A stretch of 64,000 nt of DNA from Mytilisepta virgata (taxonomy: Eukaryota > Mollusca > Bivalvia > Mytilida > Mytilidae). The first letter of the stretch is position 1. The number at the start of each line of letters is the position of its first letter. The stretch is from NCBI GenBank assembly GCA_028015205.1, contig CM051514.1, positions 35,976,150-36,040,149 of the forward strand. The letters run 5' to 3'. The notes under the pieces are model-generated. The model searched no databases. It worked only from the letters and a program-made list of their open reading frames with translations, and had not been told where the DNA came from. The position numbers and the translations under genes were made by a program. Of this stretch, positions 39,501 through 54,500 are shown piece by piece.

Positions 39501-42500
39501 AACATAAAAGGCCAGAAAACACAAACAAAAACACAACAGAGAGTATGCAAGGATTAAGAAAACAAAGCAAAAACGACAATCAAAACGATCATACAGTCGC
39601 GTCATTAAAAGGCATAAAAATCCAACAGAAAGAGAACATTTCCCTTGAATCTAATGAATCATAGTATATGTAATTTCAATATATATTGTACTGATCTTTT
39701 AGATAACATGACGAATTTTTGATTGAATGGAAATTAACACAGCTGTATCAAACTGTATCAACAACGAGTTACACAACTGTATAATGTAAAACCGCATCGT
39801 TCTTATGACTTAAAATCGTTACCCGTGGTGAAATTCTCAAATCGAGAAATAGTTTTCTAAATGTGATTAAAAGTCTGCAGTTGGTTGTTACACGAAATAT
39901 ACACCCGCAGATGGACTTACTGAAGCATTGCAAATTTAAAACTATTATTCAAACACATTATGACAAAACAGTCTGTTTATTGACGTTTGGTATTATTTAT
40001 GTCTTTAAGTAGAGAAAGGCGATTATATTTTGTTCTACTATATAAAAAATATACCATGACAATGTTTTTTTTTAGTATTTCTAAAGGTTTTTTTTTTATA
40101 TATTAATTATTATTCAAGAATTTATATTACTAATTAATATCCCTTATTTATGGTAGTGTCTTTAGTAGATCTTTTGAATCTTGGAAGTTTTGAATATTAA
40201 GATGTATCTCCCTTAAGTACATATGTGGATCCTGGTTTACAAACTTTCTTACGAGTACGATCGAGACTGGTTCCAGGACATTAATAGAATAAATATACAG
40301 AAGACCGGAAATCAGTTCACACTTACAGCTAATCGTATTCGTACGAATGTTTGTAAAACAACATCCTCCCAAGACAGGGTGTTGTATCCACGTTCGTTCC
40401 TACAAAAACCCCTGACATCACACATTCATATTTTGTGGGTCGGAAGTGAACGATTTTCATTGGTTCTTCTCAAGGTCACAAGAGAATCCATTTGCGTTGT
40501 AGGTAGAATTTTCTAGGTCACACACCAAGCGGCGATATGTTCGACCCGCAAAATATGAATGTGTGATGTCAGGGGTTTGTAGGAACGAACGTGGATACAA
40601 AACCCTGACTTGGGAGGATGGTAAAACAGGAGCCTGTTCTTACTCATTATTTGCATTTTATATTTGGTTAACAATTCTCTTTTAAAAATCTTGAGCTTGA
40701 GCTTTTAAAAATCTTGAGCTCGACAGTTGTAAACAAATATTTTTGACGGTTTGCATGAATGCGAATCACGAGTAGTTAAACGAATCCAGTGCGTCAGTTT
40801 TGACCAATCTTTGGTGGAATCAAAGAACAAACCTGTAATGTCAATAGCTTACCAAAGTCTAGGAACCTAATGATACTGAAAACTGCTATTAAAATAAAGT
40901 GGGTGTATAATTATCCGATTCTTATTACAATTAAATGTGATAATGTTCATCTTATTTCTAAACAAAACCATATGTATATGCTGTGCAAGACATAAATTTT
41001 CTTGGCTAAGAAAATATGTGAGAATTTTTGTCCGCTATGGCTTCTTACGTCCTTATCCTACAATATTTATTTCTACCTGTTTTCGTAACCAGTGACAATT
41101 TCTCGTAAAAAATTATCAGTATCTTTGCTTAAATGACACTGTGCTCTTCTTGAAAGACATTTGTCTGGTTTAAGTCAAACAGTTCAAGATCTAGTCTAAA
41201 ATTATAGAATAAAAAGACCAAAAAATGTTTATGCGCGTACAAAGAGAGAAGGAGATAGAAATATTCCTTTGAACATATTTAGTTTCCATTTACAAGCCTT
41301 GACAACACCTCCACAATAATCCACGATCCCTGTTTACTTCAAGAAAACGCTAAGAACGAAACACAAAGTCCATCTGCCAAAACCTCTTGGCTTTTAAATA
41401 CATCTATCTCTACTTAACTTTAAAATAAAGTTCATCTTTTCATCCCAGTTCCTATCCTATTCTAACCTAAAATCTGTTGGATCTTTTTTAAAAAAAAAAT
41501 TTTTAAGTACTTTCTAGCTGAGTTGAACGTCTAGTACATATTAAATTTTCTATGATTGGCATCAAGCGGGATAACCAATGTCATATGCCCTGTAGGTTCC
41601 CAATTTTCCATTTACATGCAACTCAATATAAAGTGATTTCAATAGTTTTCTACTCTTAAAATGTATACTTATAGTACATTCTTAATATTAAAAGTACTTA
41701 TTAATGTAATCTATCAAGTAAGATTTCATTTATTCCGTTTCCTCAAATAACTGTTGTTAAACATGTTATCATTTAGATTTACCGTGATTTTACCAGGATT
41801 GAGAGGGCTTTAATAGGATTTGCCAGCTGCCCTATCCAATTCCGTTTTCTTTTCTCATTTAATATTGTTTACATTTGAAGTATTTCAAAAATATATGTAA
41901 GTGCATGAAGAGTCGATAGAATGGATGAGCATATTTTTGGATAAGAAGGATATTATGTAACTATGAAAAGAATAGAGGAGCAGGAAAGTCCGTAATTCCA
42001 ACAGGAAGGAATATGAAAAATACTACAAAGACATATCTTTAGATAGATAAATAAATCAAAATAAAAAACAAACCGAAAAACAAAGCAAAAACCATAAACA
42101 AAAAAAAAGAAAACTAGAACAAAACAGGACAAAATCTAAAGGACTACAAACAAAAAACCGGAAGTGGCACCAAGCGCTCCAAAAAGGTGACTACGCCTGC
42201 CTTACTGCAAGTGGAGTTACACGTATCAATGCCCACAAGACGTGAATTCCCCAAAATACGTATCTATTTACCATTTGTGTGATAGAAACCTCGTATTGAT
42301 CATTCAAATCTAAATAGCTGTGTACGTTTTTTATCATTGAAAATTTAGAAAATGTACGTGCTTGATTTCATATTAACGTAATGAGGTGTACAAAAAACTA
42401 AATGAATAGGCAATAAAAATCAGACTTTGGTTTCTGTGTTGGTCTATATTGGTAAATGTCAAATCAATGCATATTTTTATATGGTTTTATGCATAAATAA

Positions 42501-45500
42501 TATTATTCTTTTATATCTGCTCACAATCCATGCTGCAATATTGATTCTCGCTAACACTATGCTAATAATTCTGAAAGTTTTAACACGTTTCTTTGATTAA
42601 TGTAAAAAGACATGTCAGCGTGCAAACATCTCGCAGAACATGCTTTGAAATTACAAAATCATAGTTTCGCATTCAAATTCTTATTATATCTAAACGAGGC
42701 ATAATGAAGTAACATAGGTCGACAGCTACTATATTGTAAGGAAATTGAAGCTCACCGGGAAATGAACGCTCCAAATCGAAACCTAATAAACGTTCCCAAT
42801 AAACACAATGGCGTGTTCGATTTGTCGTAATTGGTAGCGGTCTTGCGTATGGAATTAAATTGAAATGTCATGTACATTACTTCTAAAATAGTATATAGTA
42901 CAAGATGTTATGGTTCCTTCGACTAGTGAACCTCAAATATATTCATGACTTCTTCCCGAATTTCCATTTTGTGTTTGGCCTTGTACAGTTTTGCGTTGTT
43001 CTGTCTGATAAATTCATGATAAAAAGTTATCAGTTCATTGATGTATTATCTACGCTTGTTTCCTTGCTTGATTTCATTATGGATTTCAATAAGTCGCTAT
43101 ATAATTACTTTTGCAACGACGCCCCAGTTCTGACAGCTGACTTTCCATTGAAGAAAGACGTCATATAGACCTATTTGTCTAAAATATGGATACTTAAATA
43201 CAGACCAGTCAAGTGATACTTGAAACCATGTCATCGTAAACAAACAAACCTTTATTTATCGGTTGGTGAACGTGGGATATGTCCATGACTTCTATAATAA
43301 AGAGATTAATAATGCTCACAACAGTTTATTCTTTTAATTTAAAGATTTGTATTCCTGTAAAGAGGAGCCATCATCTCAGTACAAAAAACAGACCATTACA
43401 GAGTTTCCTTAATCATCTTTGTCTACTTTTCTGTTGATTAATTTAATTTGAATTGAATTACAAATGACTGTTTATCCAGCATTCTTGGATAAATAGAAGT
43501 TTCATCAAGTTAAATATTTTGTCAAGGTCAATTTCCAAACATTTATAAATATTATATGGAAGTAATGATTTCCTTTTTGTCAAAGTTTGTTTAACAATTT
43601 GCTTGTGTAAAGAAAACAAACACGACGAGTTTTATCATTAAAATTTCCATTATAGAAATTAAGAAGACAGTATTTCAAGATCTGTACGACTTGTTGATAC
43701 AATTTCGCTGAAATTTTATGGCAAGAAAGTGGGTATTGTATATAATCGTCTAGACTCATTCCAAGAAGAGTGGGAATCTTCAGAATAAGGGAGCGACCAT
43801 TTGATTTTTAATTGGGGGGAGGGGTGCTAGGATGAAATTTTAAATAAAAAGACAGGACCAAAGTTTTGGCAAAATAAAAACCAGGATCACTTTAGGTATG
43901 AAAAAAGCAGGTCCTGTGTCAATCAGGAAATATTTTGGTTTAAATGAAAATAAAAAGTTAGGCCACAAAATCGGATGATAAAAAAATCCAGGACCCACAT
44001 TTCGGCAAAACAAAATAGGCAAAATGAAACATTTCATCCTAGCGTCCCTCCCTCCATAAAAATCAAATAGTTGCTCTCTAAATAAAGTTTGAACAAGCAG
44101 CGGTTACCGGACTTTCGTAATCCTGATTTTATTCAGCTTGCAGTATTTGTCACGAGCGTTACATGTTAGACGATAACTTGCTATAAAAATGCTGTATTTC
44201 CTTTTTATACATCTACATATGTTGTCGATATATTTTAAGATATTTCAAATTTGCAAATCGGAATACAGATGTTATAGATACATTCTGAAATCTCTAATCT
44301 ACTAAATGAGAAATGATCCAAAGACACCAATAGCTCTATAGTCGTCGCTATCGTTTATTCGACGCTTCGGCCTTCTTGATCTTGTTCAGATGTTTGTCGC
44401 ACTTTTGATGACCTGATGGCGACTTGTATGCTATTCAAGTAAGTTAGTTTCTCTGCAATGGTTTTGGGTCAGTATATTTTTCGTTTCTTTTGAAAAATAA
44501 ATAAGTAAATAAATAAATGTAGACTCAGACACAAAATTCTTTGCGTACAATATCCATTTATTAATTAGCCAATGTCAGAATAAATCTTCCCCAGGTATCC
44601 TTGTGACCAAAGTTTGGAAGGTCAAAAATAGTGACCAAACTATTGTGAACAGTGAAATCAAACGGGCCTAAAACAGCGTAGCCAGATTCCAGGTAGTATC
44701 AGTAAGGTTTCAAAGCCATAAAGGAAATATGACACTATTTTTACTATCATATTTAGATATTGGTTTGCGGCTCAAACTGTATACATTTATTTCCCTTGCA
44801 TTAGTGAAATATGAAGATTTATTCACCCGTAAATATGACTTTTCGAGAATAAACAAATCTTCATCTTTCACTAATGCAAGGGAAATTAATGATTTATTCC
44901 ACTATCCCTAGTGTATTTTATGAAAGGAAAACAATTATATTTTAAGAAGAACAAATTTTATGAAATAACATGAATAACACGTAGAAATGTTTCACATTTT
45001 CTTTTACTTCGGCTGTTGATTTGTAACATTGGTGTTAAAAAATCGAGAGGATGACACCATGTTCCCGAGAGGGTGACACGATGATTGGTTACATGTCACG
45101 TGTGCTGCTCTAGACCAATCAAATGATCTCATTACTAGATTTAAATTTATATAGTGGAATAATATTGATTAGTAGTTTGCTTTTCAAAATTCGACGATCA
45201 TAAATTAACTGTTTATGTGATTCTGGTCGTGTTGTAATTTTGGTTCATGATATGGAGAATAATACATGGTCAAAACCATATCACAGGCTATATATCAACC
45301 CCTGAACATAATATCACCCCGATGGCCTTTGGTGATATAGATTTGACCATTTATTATTCTTTATTCATATATTTCAACAACAGAACATTTCTTTGAACGC
45401 ACCAGAAGAATTCCGAACAAAATAAAAGTGTTTGTTCCGAGTACGATAAGGGTATACGATATAGGGTAGGTGATACAAGTCTTGCAAAGTCATGTATAAT

Positions 45501-48500
45501 GCATATTAAAAAATGTATGTATTTCACTCTAAATACATGTATATGATATACAAAAATATAAGGACACGGGTAAGAGTTAAACAAGACATTATTCCATAAG
45601 AATGAACATAGGAAATAATTTATATCTAGGAATCGTCTTGTGTCCATCAAGAAGTATAAAAGGCATCACCACAAGACAATGCTTCAAATGTTTCGAGTGA
45701 AAATAGATCCTATAATTATCATATTTACTCTCTGATTAATAAGTTCGTATTAGCTATTGGGAATTTAAAACTCATTTGAGCTACTTCACATCTTTCCCTG
45801 ATTCATACTTGCTACAAATTTCCCTAGTTTATTTTTATTATTGGATTATCAAAGATAAATGATCGAAATAGAAGATGACTTTTATTAGAAGTTAATAAAT
45901 CTTCATTAAGTTTGAAAAAGAAAGATGTTAGTGTGACGAATGTTCAATATTGGGAAAACTTTATTTGAAGTTTAGTTTCATATAATGTTGAATGTTTAGT
46001 TAACTGTAATTTTATAGGAGGAATTTAAATTTTACCAAACACTTCAAGCCTCAAGAAAATAATTTACTTGCTTCCCAAACCAGTATTTTTCTATCTAATT
46101 GAATGTTGTGCTTGTTCATTTAATTACTGTTGCAATGACATTTTTCTCGATCTTAATCATTCATTGCTTTGCTTAAACAGATAATGGAACAAAAAAACTA
46201 AAATTACCTCTTTTTTGATGCACGAGAATTGATTTATGTAGATATCAGGACTGCATTCAGAAGAATTGCATCTAACTGTCACTATTATGTTATTAGAATG
46301 AAGGTTTAAAACTTCAAGTATATTGTAGTAATAGACAGTTCTTCAAAGTTTTTGCAACATGTCACTCAGTCTATTAATTACAGTTAAGAAGAAATTTTTA
46401 AGGCGCTATTTTGTATATTTGCTAGAATTTTTTTATAAAGTAAAACAGGAAAGAGAGATTATTAATTATTTATTTTTTTTGATAATGTTAAATGACAAAT
46501 ATTGCATGCATCTTCAGGAGTAGAACCACATCTCCAGCTATCGTGGTCATCACGTGACTTTCGTGACGTATAGGTCCACCATATTGTTTTGACTTACTAA
46601 TGGGAAATTTCAATGGGGTTCAATAAATTTTCAAATTATACTCTATGGGTTAATTTTCAAGTTATTTTGCACGACCAATTTTGTAGTATAAACATTCATG
46701 TTTGACATATTTTTCTCTCAACAGTTTAAATTCAGAGGAAGTTTCGTCCCTGAGCGATTAAAATACGACTATATATTTCGTACAGAACGCTTATTAAAAC
46801 CAATGTAATTAATGGCTATTTCACGATCAAACCCTTATAAACCAGGCAAATTATGTCAATAACTCGGTGTCTACGGAAATTTTGCACGGACAATTTTAAA
46901 GATAAGATATATATCTAACATTTTAGACTATATTTGTCAGTTTAATTTACGATTTTCCTTCGTCCCTTCTCAAATGAAAATAGGTAATTTTTACACTTTC
47001 TAGTAATATGGCGACCTGATACCGGAAGTGAAACAAATATATTGTGTGATGAAGTTATAATAAAAAGGGGGGATATGCATACTATAGATACTGATATATT
47101 ACTAGAGACATATTGTTTTATGTCTCGGATGTTACTAATAAAGTATATCCTTTGGTCTTCATATATCATATGTTTGAGTTAAACCATAACTTTTCGAAAT
47201 ATCGTAATTGCAATAGTTTAAATTTTGATTATGTCCCTTCCAAATTGATTTGAAAATTAGCTATTTTGAAATGTGTTATTTTTTACTATTATTATTCAAG
47301 ATGGCGCCCATCCTAGTCAGCTTCTACCTTGCCATAACAAAGTAAATATATATACGAGTAAATAGAATTACTCATATAATATGTAAAATGTTAAATATAT
47401 AAATACCAAAAAGATAAATTATTAATTTAAAATAAATTAAAATGTTACTTATCTGACATTTGAAATTATATTTCATCACCGCATTCTTTGTGATACCCCC
47501 TTAAACACACACACACCTCTTTATTAAAATGAAATCACGCTGTTTTTGGTCAGCAAACGGTTTACCTGTATACATACAATGTACCTGTGTACCTTAATTA
47601 ACGGTTGGAACAATAAACATCCGGACAGTCAAGGTACAATATACATGTCAAATCGTTAATTAGTTATAATTACCTGAAACACACAGCATGTTAATTGCGC
47701 ATAATAAATTTCTTCAGATAAAACTCAAATAATTTTTACCCAAAAAAAATCGCTTTTCTCGCGGCTTAAAAAATTAAAAAAAAACTTGCACCATTACCCT
47801 TTATCACGTGTAATTATGTACTTTTTTGAAAGTTTGTATAAATTGGTGATAAATTTGATATCATTAATTATTGTCACAAATTCATATATTGAAATTATAA
47901 TCCATGTGAAATGTTACTACATATTTCAAATAAAAAGTTTTTTAAAGTGAAGACGTGGAGAACATGCTATATTCAATACAGAGTTATCGAAGTACGATGA
48001 ATGCCTGGCAGGAACGGGACCAGTAGATTCTCGATATTGGGTAACCAGTCAATAAGTCTAAACAGAGTTACCTAACATAATTATGACCGATATAGCTGCA
48101 TATGGTTGAGCAATACATCAATAGCAAATCAAAAATTGGATGGGGTGGAACAAAGACGGAAAAAAGTTGTACCTGCTACCGGCAGAGTTTGAAAAATTGA
48201 CAGGAATTGATGTTATATCTTTCTGTAGTGACTAACACCTAAAACTTTCTTCCCGGGGAGACGTTAGACAGCTCTGTGGTTGAGTTCCGTGACCCATCTC
48301 CGACATATGTATCCAAGGGATGCAGGATAAACATGCAGAAATCAATAGAACTTTTGTTTCTACTTTTATTTATAAATTCATCAATAGCCTTCAATAATAA
48401 GCCAGAAAATGACCCTTACATGATAGCATTATTTTGGATATGCGAAATTCCTTTGTTTGAATATCCAAGCACTATACTGTATAAAATATTTTCCCTCGCA

Positions 48501-51500
48501 AACAGAATAATTATAGTATAACTAATCGCTGAATTCAAATACCATAATTAGAAAAGGCGTGACCAAACTGCGCAGTAAATTATGAGTGCGCGCAACGCAC
48601 GAGTTATTTACAGTTGTAGTTCAGCCACAAGATGTTTATTTCTTGTATTTTAATTCAGCGATTAGATTTCCTCTTTATTACATTGTACAGAATCTACCAT
48701 TTTAGCAGAAATAGATTGAAATAAAACGGACTATCACTTTTGATATTTCTCCGCGGCAATTGTGACATCACTTCCAAGAGTGAAATACCGTCTCTTCTTT
48801 TCACATGTGATTTACCAGATTTTCTCTAATTCTGCGCGCATTTATACATCTCTTGACCCGTTTAATAGGTTCGATGGAAAATAAATGCTCGTGAAATTTC
48901 CCGCAAAAAACACATCTCGGAGTTTTACAATGTCATTAAAGAAAACGAGTGTAAAACTCTTGACGCGTTAATTATGAAATTTATTCACTCTCGATAATTA
49001 TATTTTCATTTTCTATATTTCATTCACTCCGATACTCGGTAAATCACCGGTTAAAATGTAATAAAAAATTATGCTATATAAAATATTTTTCCCAGCAAAG
49101 ATAGTTCAGAATAGGTAGAAAAAAAACAACAAAAAAGAATACGGCAATTCTGTCAACGTAGTATACACATGATTAATGTTTGGATGACTGAATGCGTTTT
49201 CTAGCTAGTAACCAAATATTCGTAATATTGTACATGTATATATATATTGCTTATAGAATCAGATAAGAAAATCTACTTCACACTATACGTATCAAATAAT
49301 ATTCTTTCTTTTCCTGTGCGATACATTTCGTGTTTTAACCTGTGTCTTAAGATTTATATAAAGCAACAATGAAGGCAGTAGTTTGAAAAAAACAACATAT
49401 TACTTGACGTCAAGTTGATCTTCAATATCACAGAGTCAGCCCTTTCATCAGCATTTTAATTAGGGAAATGATTATTCCTTAGGATCGACAACCAGGACAT
49501 TGTACATTATCATTTCATTTTCTTCGTTTGTTATTAGATATACCATCTCATCTACAGACTGTTTTTTTTTAATTTTTATTTATCTACTGTTTTATTTTTA
49601 TTTTTATTTATCTATTCATTTATTTTGATTTTTTGATTTTTGTTTGTTTGTATTCATTAAATTAAACAGCTAAGTAATCTAAAAAGAACGGAAACATATA
49701 TTGTTAAATAAAGAAAATCTCCAAATGAATGAAGATCACAGGTTAAACAGGCATATAAACAAGTGAAATTGTTTTCAGGAAATTACGTTTATTCTACTAT
49801 GAGGATGACCAAAGTAACGTACCATATTTGAAAATATTTTTCTTACACTTTTTAAAAGCATGAAAAAAAATATAAATAAATAAATGTACAGTCATTTTTT
49901 AAAAAAAAAACTTTTCTGTTTTAGAATGCTTTATCTCGAATTATGAGGATCAAAGAAATTTTTTCAGAAAGAGAAAATGAGGTTTTTCAGTTGGTAACCT
50001 GTAGTAACTAAAGACATTTACCAATTTTTGCTTTAATTTTTACACTCTCGGGTACCAATTTTTTCGTGCAATGTATTTCTGGACGAACCTTCTTATGCTC
50101 ATGACCACAACTATTGGACCACCAATATCAGCAAGCTTTTGTCAGTAACTAAGGCAAAAGATACTATTTTTTCTCATAGTTCCATTAACTCATTATAGTT
50201 TTAATTGATGTTAGCTTTCCTTTAAGTATTTAGAGAAAGAGTTAAATATTGCATATACCAATTTTGATCATTCGTAGAATGATACATAAGTACTCAAAAC
50301 CAAAAAAAGTCGAAAGCCAAAACGATACCGGAAAAGTTTGAAGAGGAGATTAAAATATGGATTGAGCGACCGATACTATACTGTCATTATAAGTTTTTTA
50401 ATACGGGTTTGGTAAATTATAGGGCAGTTTTAAAAGGTCGACTGAAAAGTTTTACAATGGGATACAATTACAAATCACACTCATCCTCTCAGAAAACTAT
50501 ACACACTAATCGAAAATGAACATAACAACAGATTGAGGACATTATAACATGTTACAGAGACTAAATACGGGGTGGATTTAAACCAGTCTTGTTCGTACCT
50601 GAACCAATCAGACTTGACTGATTTTCAGGTGCTTTTAGTAAAGATATGATTGTTGTTATTATGTTTTGTTGCAAAACTAAAAAAAATGGAGTTTATATCT
50701 GACGTTAGGAGTTGATATTGTATAAACACTTTACAATGATCCAAAAAACCAAAACGTCAATGTAAGAATTACCTTCTGTTTCAATCTATATTGATGGACA
50801 CGTGTTCTAGGAAGCAAACCATCATTAATTATCGTCTCCTTACTGGTCGTCGTCTATCGTTAGGAGCCATAGTCATTATTTAAGCATTAAAGGTTAATCT
50901 ATCTTGATAATTACCGTATTTCTGTAATAACCTTTTTATTACATTAATTTAGAATATTATCCGAGGACAGTAAAATGTTTTCTCCCGTGATAACAGCTTC
51001 CAGACCTATCTTTGTTTGATAAGGTTACTGTTATCAAAGTAAAAAACACCATTATGACTATCATCCGAACGTATCGCCAATACGCATGTGTAATCGAGTG
51101 TGACTATTGTGTTGCTATATTATTGGACAAAAACATTTTAGATAATGTCCATTACTCCATTAAAAACGTATTTCGTTTCTATTTTGATACGTTTAAATGA
51201 GGATGGTTTGTGTAAATGAGAAAAAGGTTGAAAATAAACAATTAACTGTCTCGACCGAACTTTCTTTTTGATTGCCACCAATGCAGGCGCAAATTGTGCA
51301 CTAAGTCTTTCAAAAAAGGTAATAATCACAAAAGAAGTTTGTCAAGATAGGGTCAAAATCTTAAACATCGGCCAAAAAATACCGTAACGACAATTCAGTA
51401 GGAAAAGTGCAAAAATTCTAAGTCCAAGGAAAAAGGAGAATGGAGCTTAACAAACAAACGCCATAAGGATACATTTACAAGTCTTTCCAATGTATAACAC

Positions 51501-54500
51501 TACAGTCTATATAATATCTAATTATTGTGTTTTAAATGGGATGCTACCTGATTGGGTGAAGACACATTTAATAATGTGAATACTACAGCCCACACCATAA
51601 GGCAGAGTCGTAAACAGGGTTGGGGGTGGGGGATGTGGGGTTAGTTGGCAGTCGGCGCGCGCCCACTCAAATTCGAGCAGATATTTTTCTTATGCCAAAT
51701 TATCGTAAAATTGGGACAATTTTTTGTAGTATTCTTGGAATATATTTGCAGATTACCAAAAAATAATATTCCCACTGAACGTAATCTCATTGTGTTCTTT
51801 TTTGAATGCCTTTAAATACAAATGACACAAGTCATTCAGTATTTGTTTTTTTTAAAGGATTTATCGTTTCCATTTGATCGATTCACGACTTGTCGCCTCC
51901 ACAAAGAAAATATTTTACCGACACTAATTTATCAGTGTATTCAGAAAGTTATAATCATTGACTGCCAAATGCAATTTGCTCCGATGGTCATATACCATGA
52001 TAATAAGATTGTAAAATCATTATTTGTCATTGTCCGAGTGTATATAAACAAGGCGATGGGGCTTGAGGAGTAACATCCGGTAATGGATAACGTACAGATT
52101 TTCTTTAATGGATAAAATAAAGATTTGTCTCATCACACCATTTTCTGCCAGATTATTACTGAAGTAAAAGTTGTCTTTTTGTAAAAGCTAGACCTACAAG
52201 ACAAAATCACAACCAAATATTTCACGACATAACACAAGTCATGAAACACTGTACATTAAATAAAATCATTAAAATATTATAGCATGGATTATATAAACGT
52301 AATATTTTCACATAATCTGATAATAAATAAAAAAATATATAAACAAATAGGAAAAAAAATCACAAAATTAATTGAAAATACAAATACAACACATAATATT
52401 CACTAAAAAATCGTTGTTTAAATGAATGTCTGAATTCAAAGATACTACGGAAACGAAATATTTATCTTTGTCCGGAAACGTTGGTATATAAATAGTTGCA
52501 CTTCTACCCAGCGTATGACTTTTATGTAATATGACATAACGCATGTTCTTCATAGATATTTTACAAACAGAGGGGCGTTATTTACTAAATACGGTAGTTC
52601 AACACGGTTAGGGCGCAGCTATTAAATTATATTTTCTTCAAGAGTCTTTATTAAAATTTTTATTTCATAAAAATCACATATTTTATTCAAATAACGCCGA
52701 TTTTGCATATGTAATAAAAACATAATTTGATGCATGTTATCTGCCCTCTCGTTAGCTTCAGCGGCGTCACTTCCGCTCAGCTGTAAATAATCGTCTGATC
52801 ATTATTTATGGTGAATTAACCGTTCATAAATGTTCTAAGCAGTTTCAAATAGGGGCTTATAAAATCTGTTTGTAGATCTCGGGGAAAACACAGGAACTGA
52901 ATTTGCATTCAGTTGTTTGACTCTATACTCCAAGTGAAAGAAATAACACTGTTTAATAGCTATAGCATTGTGAATGTGCACCTTATATTAAGGAATGTCG
53001 AAAACCTGACAAATTTGCTTGAAGACTGGAAAATCTAATTCAATAGTAAAATTATTTCTTGGTAGTGGCAACATATGTGATAAATAGATTAATACATGGT
53101 CTTTTTCATATTGCCCGTGTAATCATCCCTCAACTGATATCGTCCCTTGGAGTAAAGCCCTCGGGGCCGATATCAAGGTATCGGGATGATAATAAGGGCA
53201 ATATGAAAAAGACCATGTATTAATCTATAAATATTACTATTTGATCCTAAATTTATTTAATTCAGCATTTCCTTTTTATCTGATTTTTATCCATATTTTT
53301 CAACCCAGCCCTGAAATTCAAATGGTAATCGACTTATTAAGATTAATTACCGCAATCAACCTTTTATAGTTGTATCAGGTGTTGTCCATGAAGTTAGTCT
53401 CAAATTACTGAAAACACTTTTAGGTAATAGAACTACTGAGCTCTTTGTAGTTCATCTGATTTTGCTTTCAGTCTTGACACCCTTAAAAAGATTTTCTAAT
53501 CACATGTCGTGCATAGCAGCACCCAATCTCACTACCACTGGAGTTTATTTTACTTATACTAGACTTTACAGAAGAGTTAACTCCCTTAAGCTAAATTTTA
53601 ATTGTTTTTGAAATTTGAATCTACTCTCTGACATTTCTGATATTGTTTCCAAATTTCTACCTTGAGCGATGCTGATGAATACTTTCTCAAAGAATTCAGA
53701 TAAAGAGCATCCACTATAGATATCATACAAAAGCGGAAAACCCTCATCAGGAAACAATTTTACAAATGCGTCCTTTTTAAATAGTCACTTAGAATGAATT
53801 ATGTTCCAACCGCATATTTAAAGTGTCATTTAATTTTAACGTTCTCTCGTAGAAATGCAAAATAGTATTAGATACAACAATTTAAAAACCGTAGTTCCGG
53901 AAATTCATCTTCTTACATGTTGAAAAGCGATAGATCATGTGAATTTCTCTAACGCTGAACGAAAGGAACATTTCCAATAAGGAACAACTTACTTAATGGG
54001 TTTAATCTGTCATTATCGGTCAACTGTCATTCAGTTACCAATTTATTTCAAAAACATCTTCTTAAGGAAGAAAAATAGCCAGCATGATAGGAGTAAACAA
54101 AATGAAGTAGAAAAAACGTTTGTAACTAAAAAACCATTTTGGTTTAGATAAAAAAAGAATACTGAACCGATAAAACCATGGGTAAATTCCGAAGACCAAG
54201 AAAAATCCAAACCTAAGGTAAATTCGTGAGAAAACTGTCATAGCAAACAAAAACTACATTATGAAACAAACAAAAGACGGGAAAAACATATAGAAAACCT
54301 AACAGCACCAGAACAGGGCAAAACACATAATTCACAATGATGGACAAGTCAATAAACCCAAAGAAAACTGCATAGAAAAATTGAAAAATATTCTATTAAA
54401 ACTTATCTTGATTTAGGAAGTATCTGACGTCTTAGTGAAAATTGACCGTCTCCGTGGTCTCGTGGTAGCGTGCTCGTCCCGAGTGCGGAAGGTCGCGGGT

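Noticed and set aside
40223..40516. 97-codon plus ORF
   Set aside because: It runs through both arms of the 260-bp MITE and has no homology that I recognise.
48276..48521. 81-codon plus ORF with an internal signal-peptide-like MQKSIELLFLLLFINSSIAF
   Set aside because: The hydrophobic run is suggestive, but there is no mature domain, no clear donor and the frame is AT-rich. I could not support it as a gene.
53566..53757. 63-codon minus ORF (MFPDEGFPLLYDIYSG onward)
   Set aside because: It ends in AGGGAGTTAACTC, a common mussel repeat word, and is probably part of a repeat. No recognised domain.
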